From: Streptomyces sp. NBC_01485
GTDB lineage: Bacteria; Actinomycetota; Actinomycetes; Streptomycetales; Streptomycetaceae
Direction: 5' to 3'
Assembly: GCF_036227125.1 (NCBI RefSeq)
Contig: NZ_CP109435.1
Location: 3,534,001 to 3,598,000 of the forward strand
Length of the DNA stretch: 64,000 bases
A program made the position numbers and the translations under genes. Positions within the stretch are counted from its first letter, which is position 1. Every line of letters begins with the position of its first letter. Under the pieces are notes generated by a model. That model ran no database searches. It was not told the origin of the DNA and was given only the letters and a program-made list of their open reading frames with translations. This document shows positions 52,019 to 60,020 of this stretch, piece by piece.

Positions 52019-52083
52019 GGCAACGCATCGTACTCCCTTCTCGTCGGTGTGACGATTTCCGGGAAGCGTGGCAGCATGGGGCT

Positions 52084-52392
52084 GTGACGTCACCCGCTCC
52101 CCTTGAGATCGAACGCACCGAGTCGGCGGAGGAGGTCTTCGCCGTACCCGAGCCGGACGTCCCCTGGGTCACGATCGTCCACAACGACCCGGTCAACCTC
52201 ATGAGCTATGTGACGTACGTCTTCCAGACGTACTTCGGCTACTCCAAGGACAAGGCCACCAAGCTCATGCTCGACGTCCACCACAAGGGCCGGGCGGTCG
52301 TCTCCAGCGGCAGTCGCGAGGAGATGGAACGCGACGTGCAGGCCATGCACGGCTACGGCCTGTGGGCCACCCTCCAGCAGGACCGGAAGTAG
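52084..52392 (+). CDS. clpS: ATP-dependent Clp protease adaptor ClpS
   Basis: A 102-aa adaptor that delivers N-degron proteins to ClpAP/ClpCP. Conserved residues lie in WVTIVHNDPVNLMSYVTYVF (NDP motif) and KLMLDVHHKGRAVV with the substrate-binding HHxGxA segment. It starts at GTG 52084 and lies 11 bp before the DUF2017 gene. Confidence 0.95.
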   Translation: MTSPAPLEIERTESAEEVFAVPEPDVPWVTIVHNDPVNLMSYVTYVFQTYFGYSKDKATKLMLDVHHKGRAVVSSGSREEMERDVQAMHGYGLWATLQQDRK

Positions 52393-52403
52393 CCTCCCCT
52401 CAT

Positions 52404-53030
52404 ATGCCTGGACACTTCGAACCGATTCCCGGCGGCGGCGCGGCCGTCGCGCTCGACGACGTCGAGATCTCCATCATCCGGTCGCTGGCCGTGCAGCTCC
52501 TGGAGCTGATCGGCCCCGGCCCCGCCGAGGACGCGCCCGACGACCCGCTCGCCGAGCTCTTCGCCGAGGGGCCGAGCGAGCCCCCGGCCGACCCGGTGCT
52601 GCGCCGGCTCTTCCCGGACGCCTACACCGACCCGGAGGGCACCCCGGGGCCGAAGCGGGCCGACGAGCAGAAGGCGCACTCCGCCGAGTTCCGCCGCTTC
52701 ACCGAGAACGACCTGCGGGCCGGCAAGCGCGAGAACGCCCTCGCGGTGGTCCGCTCGCTGGACGCGCTGGCCGCCGAGACGGCCGGTGCGGGCGGGGCTG
52801 CCGGTGCGGGCGGGGCGGTGCTGAAGCTGACGCCGCAGGAGTCCCAGCAGTGGCTGCGCGCGCTCAACGACCTGCGGCTCGCGATCGGCGCCCGGCTGGA
52901 GATCACCGACGAGGACGACACCGATCTCCTCTACCGGCTGCCGGACGAGGACCCGCGCAAGCCGATGGTGATGGCGTACCTGTGGCTGGGCGGGCTTCAG
53001 GAGACGCTCGTGACGACCCTCCTGCCGTGA
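52404..53030 (+). CDS. DUF2017-domain protein
   Basis: A 208-aa helical cytoplasmic protein of the DUF2017 family (DVEISIIRSLAVQLLELIG, FRRFTENDLRAGKRENA, LTPQESQQWLRALNDLRLAIG). It contains a short AGAGGAAGAGGA repeat. It nearly always follows clpS in actinobacteria, implying a shared role in proteolysis, but its function is unknown. Confidence 0.9.
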   Translation: MPGHFEPIPGGGAAVALDDVEISIIRSLAVQLLELIGPGPAEDAPDDPLAELFAEGPSEPPADPVLRRLFPDAYTDPEGTPGPKRADEQKAHSAEFRRFTENDLRAGKRENALAVVRSLDALAAETAGAGGAAGAGGAVLKLTPQESQQWLRALNDLRLAIGARLEITDEDDTDLLYRLPDEDPRKPMVMAYLWLGGLQETLVTTLLP

Positions 53031-53360
53031 CCCTCCGCCCCTGACCCTCACCCTGACCCCTTATGCCGTGATCTGTGGCGGTTCGGCGTTCGCTCAGCGG
53101 ACGCTCAAATCGGGATAACGATCCCATTACCCCGGCGGCCTGTTATGCCGTTCCGGGGTGCGCTTTGTCCGCTTCTTCCTGTGGTGTGCGCCACTTGTTC
53201 CGCCGGTGATCAGTCCGTGACGAGCGTCGCGGGCGTGATAGATCTTCACGATCGCCCGGCGGACGCCATCCCTGTCCCGCCGGGTGCGCCGTGTGGCCGA
53301 CGGACCGTCGACCGGGCAACTCCAGTACATCGGGGGGATTCGGAGAAAGGCGCACCACAC
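53031..53360. other. 330-bp intergenic region before amino acid permease
   Basis: No gene is visible. It must hold the DUF2017 terminator and the permease promoter, but no strong hairpin or palindrome was identified. The GGGGGGATTCGGAGAAAGG stretch before 53361 gives the permease ribosome site. Confidence 0.45.
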
Positions 53361-54767
53361 ATGTCGGAGAAGGCCCCCGAAGAGGGGTACGAGCGCGGAC
53401 TCGGCAGCCGCCAGGTCCAGATGATCGCGATCGGCGGCGCCATCGGCGTCGGCCTGTTCCTGGGGGCCGGGGCGAACATCGCCAAGGCCGGACCCAGCCT
53501 CATCTTCATGTACGCCCTGGCCGGCGTGATCATCTTCTTCATCATGCGGGCGCTCGGCGAACTGCTGCTCTACCGCCCGGTCTCGGGCTCGTTCGCGGAG
53601 TACTCCCGCGAGTTCCTCGGCCCGTTCTTCGGCTACTTCACCGGCTGGACGTACTGGCTGATGTGGGTCGTCACCGGCATGGCCGAGCTGACGGCCGCCG
53701 CGATCTACGTCAACTACTGGTTCCCGGCCGTCCCCCGGTGGGTGACCGCCCTGGTCTTCCTGGTGGTCCTCTTCGGGGTCAACCTGATCTCCGTGAAGCT
53801 CTTCGGTGAGCTGGAGTTCTGGTTCTCGATGGTGAAGGTCACCGCGCTCATCGGCATGATCGTGATCGGCCTGGGCGTGCTCACCTTCGGCTTCAGCAGC
53901 GCCGGTGACACGGCCGCCGTCTCCAACCTGTGGGCGTACGACGGCTTCTTCCCCAAGGGCGTCGGCTCGTCCCTGATGACCCTGCAGGGCGTCATGTTCG
54001 CCTACCTCGCGGTCGAGCTGGTCGGTGTCACGGCCGGCGAGTCGGAGGACCCGGAGAAGACGCTCCCGAAGGCCATCAACACGCTGCCGTGGCGCATCGC
54101 GCTGTTCTACGTCGGCGCGCTCACCGTCATCCTCTGCGTCGTGAAGTGGACCGAGTTCGCGCCCGGGGTCTCGCCGTTCGTCGAGGCGTTCGCGAAGATC
54201 GGCATCCCGGCGGGCGCCGGCATCGTCAACTTCGTCGTGCTGACGGCGGCCCTGTCGTCCTGCAACTCGGGCATGTACTCCACGGGCCGCATGCTGCGGA
54301 ACCTGGCCGACAGCCGCGAGGCCCCGGCGGTCTTCCGCAAGCTCTCCTCGACGAAGACCCCGGCCTTCGGCATCACCGTCTCCGTCCTCTTCATGGGCAT
54401 CGGCGTGATCCTGAACTACGTCGTCCCCGAGAAGGCCTTCGGCTACGTCACCTCGGTGGCCACCGCGGCCGGCATCTGGACCTGGCTGATGATCCTGGTC
54501 AGCCATGTCCGCTACCGGCGCGAGGTCGTCGCGGGCCGGCTGCCCGCGTCCAGCTTCCCGGCCCCGGGCGGCTCGGCGTTCAGCTGGGTGGCCATCGTGT
54601 TCCTGCTCTTCGTCACCGGCCTGATCGCGTACGACGCCGACTCCCGCATCTGCCTGTACGTGATGGCGGTCTGGGCGGCGGCCCTCGGCATCGGCTGGGC
54701 GGTCCTGAAGCGCCGCGACCCGCAGATCGCCGACCGCGGCGCGGAGGAGTTCGAGAAGGTCGGCTGA
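53361..54767 (+). CDS. APC-family amino acid permease
   Basis: A 468-aa transporter with twelve membrane segments of the amino acid-polyamine-organocation family. The conserved first helix is QMIAIGGAIGVGLFLGAG, followed by ALGELLLYRPVSGSFAEYSREFLG and the sixth-helix VMFAYLAVELVGVTAGES. The ATG at 53361 has GGAGAAAGG upstream. The sequence resembles the asparagine/GABA/D-alanine permease cluster, so the substrate is unresolved. Confidence 0.9.
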   Translation: MSEKAPEEGYERGLGSRQVQMIAIGGAIGVGLFLGAGANIAKAGPSLIFMYALAGVIIFFIMRALGELLLYRPVSGSFAEYSREFLGPFFGYFTGWTYWLMWVVTGMAELTAAAIYVNYWFPAVPRWVTALVFLVVLFGVNLISVKLFGELEFWFSMVKVTALIGMIVIGLGVLTFGFSSAGDTAAVSNLWAYDGFFPKGVGSSLMTLQGVMFAYLAVELVGVTAGESEDPEKTLPKAINTLPWRIALFYVGALTVILCVVKWTEFAPGVSPFVEAFAKIGIPAGAGIVNFVVLTAALSSCNSGMYSTGRMLRNLADSREAPAVFRKLSSTKTPAFGITVSVLFMGIGVILNYVVPEKAFGYVTSVATAAGIWTWLMILVSHVRYRREVVAGRLPASSFPAPGGSAFSWVAIVFLLFVTGLIAYDADSRICLYVMAVWAAALGIGWAVLKRRDPQIADRGAEEFEKVG

Positions 54768-54906
54768 GCGCTCCGCCGGGAGGGCCGTCGATCGGCTGCG
54801 GCGCCGTCGTGGTTGTTCGCGCCCACACGGCGGAGCCGCACATCGACAGAGTCCCGCGCCCCTCAGGGCGCCGCCCGACCGCTTCTGCAGGCAACGTCCG
54901 GCATGT

Positions 54907-54943
54907 GGGCCGCTCCGTACCACTCTTCGGTACGGGGCGGCCC
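54907..54943. terminator. Hairpin after the permease gene
   Basis: GGGCCGCTCCGTACC (54907-54921) pairs with GGTACGGGGCGGCCC (54929-54943) with one wobble and a 7-bp loop. It lies 20 bp before the start of mec, so it may also attenuate read-through into mec. Confidence 0.75.
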
Positions 54944-54962
54944 TCTGCTTATCCTGGCGACC

Positions 54963-55385
54963 ATGCTGACCATCACCCAGGCCCTCGTCGACCAGATCGT
55001 CGCGCACGCGCGCAGGGACCACCCGGACGAGGCGTGCGGCGTCGTCGCGGGCCCGGCGGGCACGGACCGCCCCGAACGCTTCGTCCCGATGCTGAACGCG
55101 GCCATGTCGCCCACGTTCTACGAGTTCGACTCGGGCGACCTGCTCAAGCTCTACCGCGAGCTGGACGACCGCGACGAGGAGCCGGTGATCATCTACCACT
55201 CCCACACCGCGACCGAGGCCTACCCCTCCCGCACCGACATCTCCTACGCCAACGAGCCCGGCGCCCACTACGTCCTGGTCTCCACGGCGGACACCGACGC
55301 CCTCGGCGACTTCCAGTTCCGCTCGTTCCGCATCGTGGACGGCGTGGTCACAGAGGAAGACGTGAAGACGGTGGAGGCGTACTGA
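54963..55385 (+). CDS. mec: JAMM/MPN+ peptidase Mec
   Basis: A 140-aa zinc isopeptidase of family M67. The JAMM motif is complete: E23 in HPDEACGVV and H79-S-H81-x7-S89-x2-D92 in YHSHTATEAYPSRTD. In Mycobacterium, Mec hydrolyses the CysO-cysteine adduct to release cysteine. Here it could also trim the Met-Ala after the Gly-Gly of CysO. It is about 8 kb from cysO-cysM and follows a permease terminator. Confidence 0.9.
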   Translation: MLTITQALVDQIVAHARRDHPDEACGVVAGPAGTDRPERFVPMLNAAMSPTFYEFDSGDLLKLYRELDDRDEEPVIIYHSHTATEAYPSRTDISYANEPGAHYVLVSTADTDALGDFQFRSFRIVDGVVTEEDVKTVEAY

Positions 55386-55445
55386 GACTGAGCAGGGTCG
55401 GCGTCGAGGCGGAGCCCCCTACGCCGCCTACGCCCTCCTACGCTC

Positions 55446-55799
55446 CTACGCAGCCGCTCGTCGCAGCAGTGACGTGATCGGGCGCCACAGCTCCGGGACC
55501 ACCAGCGCGCCGAGGGGGGCGCCGTTGTCGGGGGCTGTGCGCCAGATGAGGCCGTCGGGGTGGTGGAGGACCGCCGTGATCTCGTCCGGGGTGGGTGGTG
55601 CGGCGTTGCCCCGCAGGTAGACGGCGCGCAGGCCCAGGTTGCGCAGGCGGGTCAGGGCTCGGGCGCGGTTCTGGGCGAGGACGAGGACGCGGACGTCCGT
55701 GGCGGGGCCCGGGAGGCCCTCGCGGGCGGCGGGGCGGGGCAGGTTCAGCGCCACCACCACCATGCCGTCGGGCAGCTTGCAGAAGCCTCCTGCGGCCAT
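55446..55799 (-). CDS. Hypothetical protein
   Basis: A 117-aa protein of unknown function (MVVVALNLPRPAAREGLPG; ARALTRLRNLGLRAVYLRGN; LGALVVPELWRPITSLLRR). It is convergent with mec, has no signal peptide and shows genome-typical codon use. Confidence 0.6.
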   Translation of the reverse strand: MAAGGFCKLPDGMVVVALNLPRPAAREGLPGPATDVRVLVLAQNRARALTRLRNLGLRAVYLRGNAAPPTPDEITAVLHHPDGLIWRTAPDNGAPLGALVVPELWRPITSLLRRAAA

Positions 55800-55896
55800 G
55801 CGGTCACACCCCCGTGCGAGTCGGTATCGAGGTCGGCGCCGGTGCCGGCGTCCGTGTCGGTGTCAATAAGAAGTCCACAGGACGCACCTAAACACG

Positions 55897-55930
55897 ATCG
55901 GCGGCAACCCGCCAGGGGGTCACCGCCGAT
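55897..55930. terminator. Hairpin after the M6 protease gene
   Basis: ATCGGCGG (55897-55904) pairs with CCGCCGAT (55923-55930) across an 18-bp loop that can pair further. It lies downstream of the minus-strand protease gene (stop at 55957). Confidence 0.6.
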
Positions 55931-55956
55931 GTGTGTCTGACCTGCTAAAACGTCGG

Positions 55957-58311
55957 CTACTTCACCGAGGGGCCGACCTGGACCTTGATCGTCGAGCCGT
56001 TCTCGGGCTCGCTGAGGATCTTGATCGAGGTGTTGGTGTCAGTGACCTTCACACCGGCCAGCGGGGTCGCCGCGTCGTAGTACGTCGACTTGCCGTCGTC
56101 GAAGGTCGAGACGCCCGAGACGGGCTTGATCGTCACCGCGACGCCCGCCTGGTGCAGCTTGATCTTGTCCGTGCGGTGGCGGCTGAACGGCGAGTCGAAG
56201 CTCTGCAGACGGCTGTTCATCACCGTGCCGTCGGCCCACTTCAGCGGGGTCGGGTGCGCGTCGATCGGGAGGATCAGGCCCTCACCCGGGTGGACGCTGG
56301 TGTTGTCGTCCGCCTGGGAGGTGTCCCACTTCCAGATCAGCAGACCGTTCTGGTACGCGTAGTGCTCCACCCAGCCGGGACGGGTGTTCGAGAAGCCGAA
56401 GTTGTACGGGCCGACCTGGAGGGTCTTGTCGTACGACACGTACTGGCGGTTCTCGGCGATGTAGTACTGGGCGTAGTCGTCCGTGATGGACACGCCGATG
56501 CGCGAGAAGCCGGTCGCCGTCCAAGCCGCGTCCACGGTCTCCGCGTTGTCGGAGAACAGCGGTGCGCCGTTCGCCGTCAGCGTGATCTCGTCGGCCGTGA
56601 AGCCCTTCTGGGCCACGCCGCCGTCGCTGGCGTAACGGAAGCGCAGGTTGATCTTCTTGCCCGCGTAGGCGTCCAGCGGGAACGTCAGCTTCTGGTAGGC
56701 GTCGACCGTGCCGGTGAGGGCCGGCTTGCCGCTGCCGTCACGCGGGACGGCGGAGCCGTCGGCCAGCTTGCCGTCGACCGGCGTGTAGCTGGCGCCGCCG
56801 TCGGTGGAGACCTCGGCGTAGAGGTAGTCGAAGTCCTTCTCGATGTCCCACCAGGCGTCCAGGGACAGCGAGGCGGAGGACTTGCCGGTCAGGTCGACCG
56901 TGCGGGTCAGCGTGTTGCGCAGGTTGTCGCCGCTGCCGCTCCACCACTGGGTCGCGCCCTGCGCCGGGGCGACCACCTCGGTGGTGACCTTCTTCTCCGG
57001 CAGGTTGACCACGAGGGCCTGGGCGTTCTTGGTGTTGTACGCCGCGACGCCGAGCGTGTGCTGGGACTTGACGCCCGCCTTGGCCACGTCGTAGTCCAGC
57101 CAGCCCAGTTGCAGCTTGTCCCAGGCGTTCATGTCGCCGGGCAGGTCGCCGATGGACTCCTTGCCGGTGCCCAGCCACGAACCGGAGGACATCAGCGTCC
57201 AGAAGCCGGTGGAGTTGTCACCGCCGCCGGAGGTGTCGTACTCGTCCGGCAGACCGAGGTCGTGGCCGTACTCGTGGGCGTAGACGCCCAGTCCGCCGTT
57301 CTCCGGCTGGATGGTGTAGTCGCCGACCCAGATGCCGGAGTCGCCGATCTGCGCGCCGCCGAGCTTGTTGGTGTCCGGGCCGGTGGCGCCGGAGTCGGTG
57401 CCGAAGGCGTACCAGCGGTGCGCCCAGATGGCGTCCTTGCCCTGGGCGCCGCCGCCCGCGGACTCGTCCTCGCCGGCGTGCACGATCTGGAAGTGGTCGA
57501 TGTAGCCGTCGGGCTCGTTGAAGTTGCCGTCGCCGTCGAAGTCGTAGCGGTCCCACTGGTCGAACGCGGCCAGCTCCGCCTTGATCTGGGCGGGGGTGGC
57601 GCCGGCGGCCTTACGCTCGGCGACCCAGGCGTTGACGCCGTCCTGGACCGCGTACCAGGCACCGGTGTTGGCGTCGTTGGAGCCGTAACGGGCCTCGTTG
57701 TAGGGGACCTTGACCCAGTCGGTCACCTCGCCGTCGACCGAGTAGCGGCCCGAGGACTGCTTCTCGTAGTACTTCTTCAGCGACTCGGTGTTCTGGCCGG
57801 TGCCGAAGTACAGGTCCTGGAAGTGCTTCTGGTTGTAGTCCGCCTGCCAGGCCGTGGAGTTGTTGTCGGCCCGGTCCGGCTTGGCTATCCGGTTGTGCAG
57901 CGGGCCCGCGGTGCCGCCGTAGCGGGGGTCGACCTGGTCGCCGAACTCGACGAGGATCGTGAAGATCTTGTCGGTCTTCTCGCGGCCGAGCTCGACGTAC
58001 TTGCTCTTGTCGCCCTTGCCGCTCTTGAGCTGGACGACCTTCGAGCCGTTCCGGTCCTTCACGGCCGCCTCGCCGGAGATGACCTGCTTGAGGGCCTCCT
58101 CGCGCTGGGCGTCCTGGGTCTTGCTGAGCGGCCCGTCGAAGTCGTGCTCGTGCGCCTTCGCCGGCTGCGGGTCGTGCCCGTCCGCCGCGGGGGCCTGGGC
58201 CGAGCCTGTCTCGGCGGCCTGCGCCACTGCGAACGTCGTGAACGTCGCCGAGGCCGCCGCAAGGGCGACGACCGTCGCGGCAGTCCGATACGTCCAAGAT
58301 TTGTTGGTCAC
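55957..58311 (-). CDS. Secreted immune inhibitor A-type metalloprotease (M6)
   Basis: A 784-aa zinc endopeptidase of family M6. A signal peptide (TAATVVALAAASATFTTFAVAQA) is followed by a propeptide and a catalytic domain with the zinc motif HEYGHDLGLPDEYD (H346, E347, H350). Beyond residue ~460 come beta-rich domains with carbohydrate- or substrate-binding character (SLDAWWDIEKDFDYLYAEVS, LRFRYASDGGVAQKGF). It starts at a GTG with GGGAGGAC upstream. It would degrade extracellular proteins. Two palindromes lie in its promoter region. Confidence 0.92.
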   Translation of the reverse strand: MTNKSWTYRTAATVVALAAASATFTTFAVAQAAETGSAQAPAADGHDPQPAKAHEHDFDGPLSKTQDAQREEALKQVISGEAAVKDRNGSKVVQLKSGKGDKSKYVELGREKTDKIFTILVEFGDQVDPRYGGTAGPLHNRIAKPDRADNNSTAWQADYNQKHFQDLYFGTGQNTESLKKYYEKQSSGRYSVDGEVTDWVKVPYNEARYGSNDANTGAWYAVQDGVNAWVAERKAAGATPAQIKAELAAFDQWDRYDFDGDGNFNEPDGYIDHFQIVHAGEDESAGGGAQGKDAIWAHRWYAFGTDSGATGPDTNKLGGAQIGDSGIWVGDYTIQPENGGLGVYAHEYGHDLGLPDEYDTSGGGDNSTGFWTLMSSGSWLGTGKESIGDLPGDMNAWDKLQLGWLDYDVAKAGVKSQHTLGVAAYNTKNAQALVVNLPEKKVTTEVVAPAQGATQWWSGSGDNLRNTLTRTVDLTGKSSASLSLDAWWDIEKDFDYLYAEVSTDGGASYTPVDGKLADGSAVPRDGSGKPALTGTVDAYQKLTFPLDAYAGKKINLRFRYASDGGVAQKGFTADEITLTANGAPLFSDNAETVDAAWTATGFSRIGVSITDDYAQYYIAENRQYVSYDKTLQVGPYNFGFSNTRPGWVEHYAYQNGLLIWKWDTSQADDNTSVHPGEGLILPIDAHPTPLKWADGTVMNSRLQSFDSPFSRHRTDKIKLHQAGVAVTIKPVSGVSTFDDGKSTYYDAATPLAGVKVTDTNTSIKILSEPENGSTIKVQVGPSVK

Positions 58312-58389
58312 TTGATGTCCTCCCACGCACGCGCCCTGCTCGCGGACAGAGGGGATCCCCGTAAGGGGAGGCCCGCGGCTTCTACGCGT

Positions 58390-58456
58390 GTAGTCAAGTG
58401 ACGCCATTTGACTACTGGTTTAAAAGAAAAGACAGACCTTGACTTGAACAAGTCAA
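58390..58456. promoter_or_regulatory. Two TTGAC palindromes upstream of the M6 protease
   Basis: GTAGTCAA/TTGACTAC (58390-58397 and 58408-58415) and TTGACTTG/CAAGTCAA (58439-58446 and 58449-58456) are perfect 8-bp inverted repeats sharing the TTGACT core. The region between them is AT-rich for this genome (TTTAAAAGAAAAGA). They lie 80-145 bp upstream of the protease start and look like operator sites. Confidence 0.6.
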
Positions 58457-58749
58457 ATGCATTATCGGGAGCCGCTGTTCGCATTGCGGACACATGACCG
58501 TTACGTGACCGAGTCCGGGGCGAGATCCGTGACGGGGTCCGGCGGGGTCCGGCGGGGTCCGGCGGGGAACTGACGGGAGCCTGGCGGGGACCCGACGGGC
58601 GCGCGGGGCAGTCCACTTGGTGGACGCCATGACTCCGTGCGCCCCCTGTGCACCGGCGCCGTGGGTTAGGTCACGCTTACCGTTCGGTCCGCTCGGGCAT
58701 GCAGCCGAATAGAGTCGAGACCGCCCCCGCTTCCGAGGACACGATTGCC

Positions 58750-59082
58750 ATGCCTCGTCCGACTGTCGCACAGCTCACGTACGGTTCCTGCACCGTCATC
58801 TTCTCGACGCTCGCCATGCTGCTGCTGTCACAGACGAGTTCGGGCCCCGGGATCGCCGTCGTCGTCGTCGCCGCGGTCGCGCTCGGCGTGCTCGTCGCCA
58901 TGACGGTGCCGACGCCGAAGCCGCCGCGGGCCCCCGTGGCCCGCTCCGCGGCCAGCAACTCCGCGGCCCCGCCCGCGAGTCGGCCCGAACCCGTCTCCAT
59001 CTCTGTCCCTGTCTCCGTTCCCGTCTCCGTTCCTGTGTCCGTCTCGGCTGCCGAGCCCGTCCGGGAGCGCACGGCACCCTGA
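58750..59082 (+). CDS. Small membrane protein with Val/Ser/Pro repeat
   Basis: A 110-aa protein with two membrane helices (LTYGSCTVIFSTLAMLLLS, GIAVVVVAAVALGVLVAM) and a C-terminal tail containing a VSVPVS repeat encoded by 12-bp tandem units near 58998-59045. The ATG at 58750 begins at MPRPTVAQL; an ATG at 58699 is also in frame. Function unknown. Confidence 0.65.
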   Translation: MPRPTVAQLTYGSCTVIFSTLAMLLLSQTSSGPGIAVVVVAAVALGVLVAMTVPTPKPPRAPVARSAASNSAAPPASRPEPVSISVPVSVPVSVPVSVSAAEPVRERTAP

Positions 59083-59097
59083 AACGCGGCGGTACGA

Positions 59098-59142
59098 CGG
59101 AGGGGCCGGCCCACGCCTCATGGCTGCGGGCCGGCCCCTCCG
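59098..59142. terminator. Strong hairpin between convergent genes
   Basis: The 15-bp arms 59098-59112 (CGGAGGGGCCGGCCC) and 59128-59142 (GGGCCGGCCCCTCCG) are perfect complements with a 15-bp loop. Confidence 0.85.
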
Positions 59143-59161
59143 CCGTGCGGCGGGCGGTACG

Positions 59162-59845
59162 TCAGGGGGTGCTGACCACGACCGTCTTGGCCGCCTTGTC
59201 GTGCAGGCCCTGCTTGTAGGGCTTGTCGAAGTAGCTCCAGCCGCCGCAGATCGCCGTCCACAGGCAGGCGCAGCAGAACGCGAACGGCAGCCACAGCACC
59301 AGGGCCCGCACCAGTGACGTCTGCACGGAGGGCGTGGAGCCGTTGTCGAGGTTGGCCACGCGCATGCCGAGCCACTTCTTGCCGAGCGTCTGGCCGGCCT
59401 TGGCGGTGAGGATCGTGTCGTACGCGACGTACAGGATCGCGGCGACGAGCTCCCGGCCGAAGGTCTTGCCGAACTCGAGCTCGTCCGCGTCCGTCGTGTA
59501 CTGCGCGACCCCGAAGGCCCACGACAGCAGCAGCACCACGACGAAGACGAGGATCATGTCGATGATCCGGGCCAGCGTGCGCCGGCCGCTGTCGGCGAGC
59601 GGCGGCATCCCGGCGAGCGGGTCGGCGGGGTAGCCGCCGTAGGGGTCACCCCCGTAGGGACCGCCGCCGTGGGGGTCACCGCCGACGGGACCGCCGCGGT
59701 ACGGATCCTGGGGTCCCTGCGGGGTGTCGTACGGCGAGCCCTGCCCCCCGCCGTACGGCGGGGGCTGCTGCGGCGGCCGCTTCTTGAACGGGTCGTCCTC
59801 CGGCGGCTCGCCGCCGCCGGAGCCGGGGGGCGGTTCGGTGGTCAT
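59162..59845 (-). CDS. RDD-family membrane protein
   Basis: A 227-aa protein with a Pro/Gly/Tyr-rich cytoplasmic N terminus (YGGDPYGGYPADPL units) and a C-terminal RDD domain of three membrane helices (RRTLARIIDMILVFVVVLLL, GQTLGKKWLGMRVANLDNG, LVRALVLWLPFAFCCACLW). RDD proteins are putative transporters or envelope proteins. It follows the larger RDD/DUF2510 gene with the same orientation. Confidence 0.88.
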   Translation of the reverse strand: MTTEPPPGSGGGEPPEDDPFKKRPPQQPPPYGGGQGSPYDTPQGPQDPYRGGPVGGDPHGGGPYGGDPYGGYPADPLAGMPPLADSGRRTLARIIDMILVFVVVLLLSWAFGVAQYTTDADELEFGKTFGRELVAAILYVAYDTILTAKAGQTLGKKWLGMRVANLDNGSTPSVQTSLVRALVLWLPFAFCCACLWTAICGGWSYFDKPYKQGLHDKAAKTVVVSTP

Positions 59846-59910
59846 GCCCCCGAGTCGACCCCGAACCCCTCCGCTCCGCATCCGGCGAGCGGCCGTCCGG
59901 GGTACCGGAG

Positions 59911-60020
59911 TACCGGTGCCGGAGTACCGGTGCCGGAGTACCGGTGCCGGAGTACCGGTGCCGGAGTACCGGTGCCGGAGTACCGGTGCCGGAGTACCGG
60001 TGCCGGAGTACCGGTGCCGG
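59911..60020. repeat. 14-bp tandem repeat array between RDD genes
   Basis: Seven identical copies of TACCGGTGCCGGAG start at 59911 and repeat every 14 bp to 60008, followed by a 12-bp partial copy ending at 60020. The array touches the stop codon of the upstream RDD gene (60021-60023) and ends 66 bp before the next gene's start. The unit contains ACCGGT and CCGG palindromes. Perfect identity suggests recent expansion, as in a variable-number tandem repeat. Confidence 0.92.

Noticed and set aside
53127..55268. 713-codon minus frame opposite the amino acid permease and mec
   Set aside because: Composition is that of a shadow frame and both real genes carry full family motifs.
55933..58401. 822-codon plus frame opposite the M6 protease
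   Set aside because: The minus strand has the HEYGH zinc motif and signal peptide; the plus frame is Val/Arg/Leu low complexity.
59911..60020. CRISPR array
   Set aside because: The repeats are contiguous with no spacers and no cas genes are nearby.
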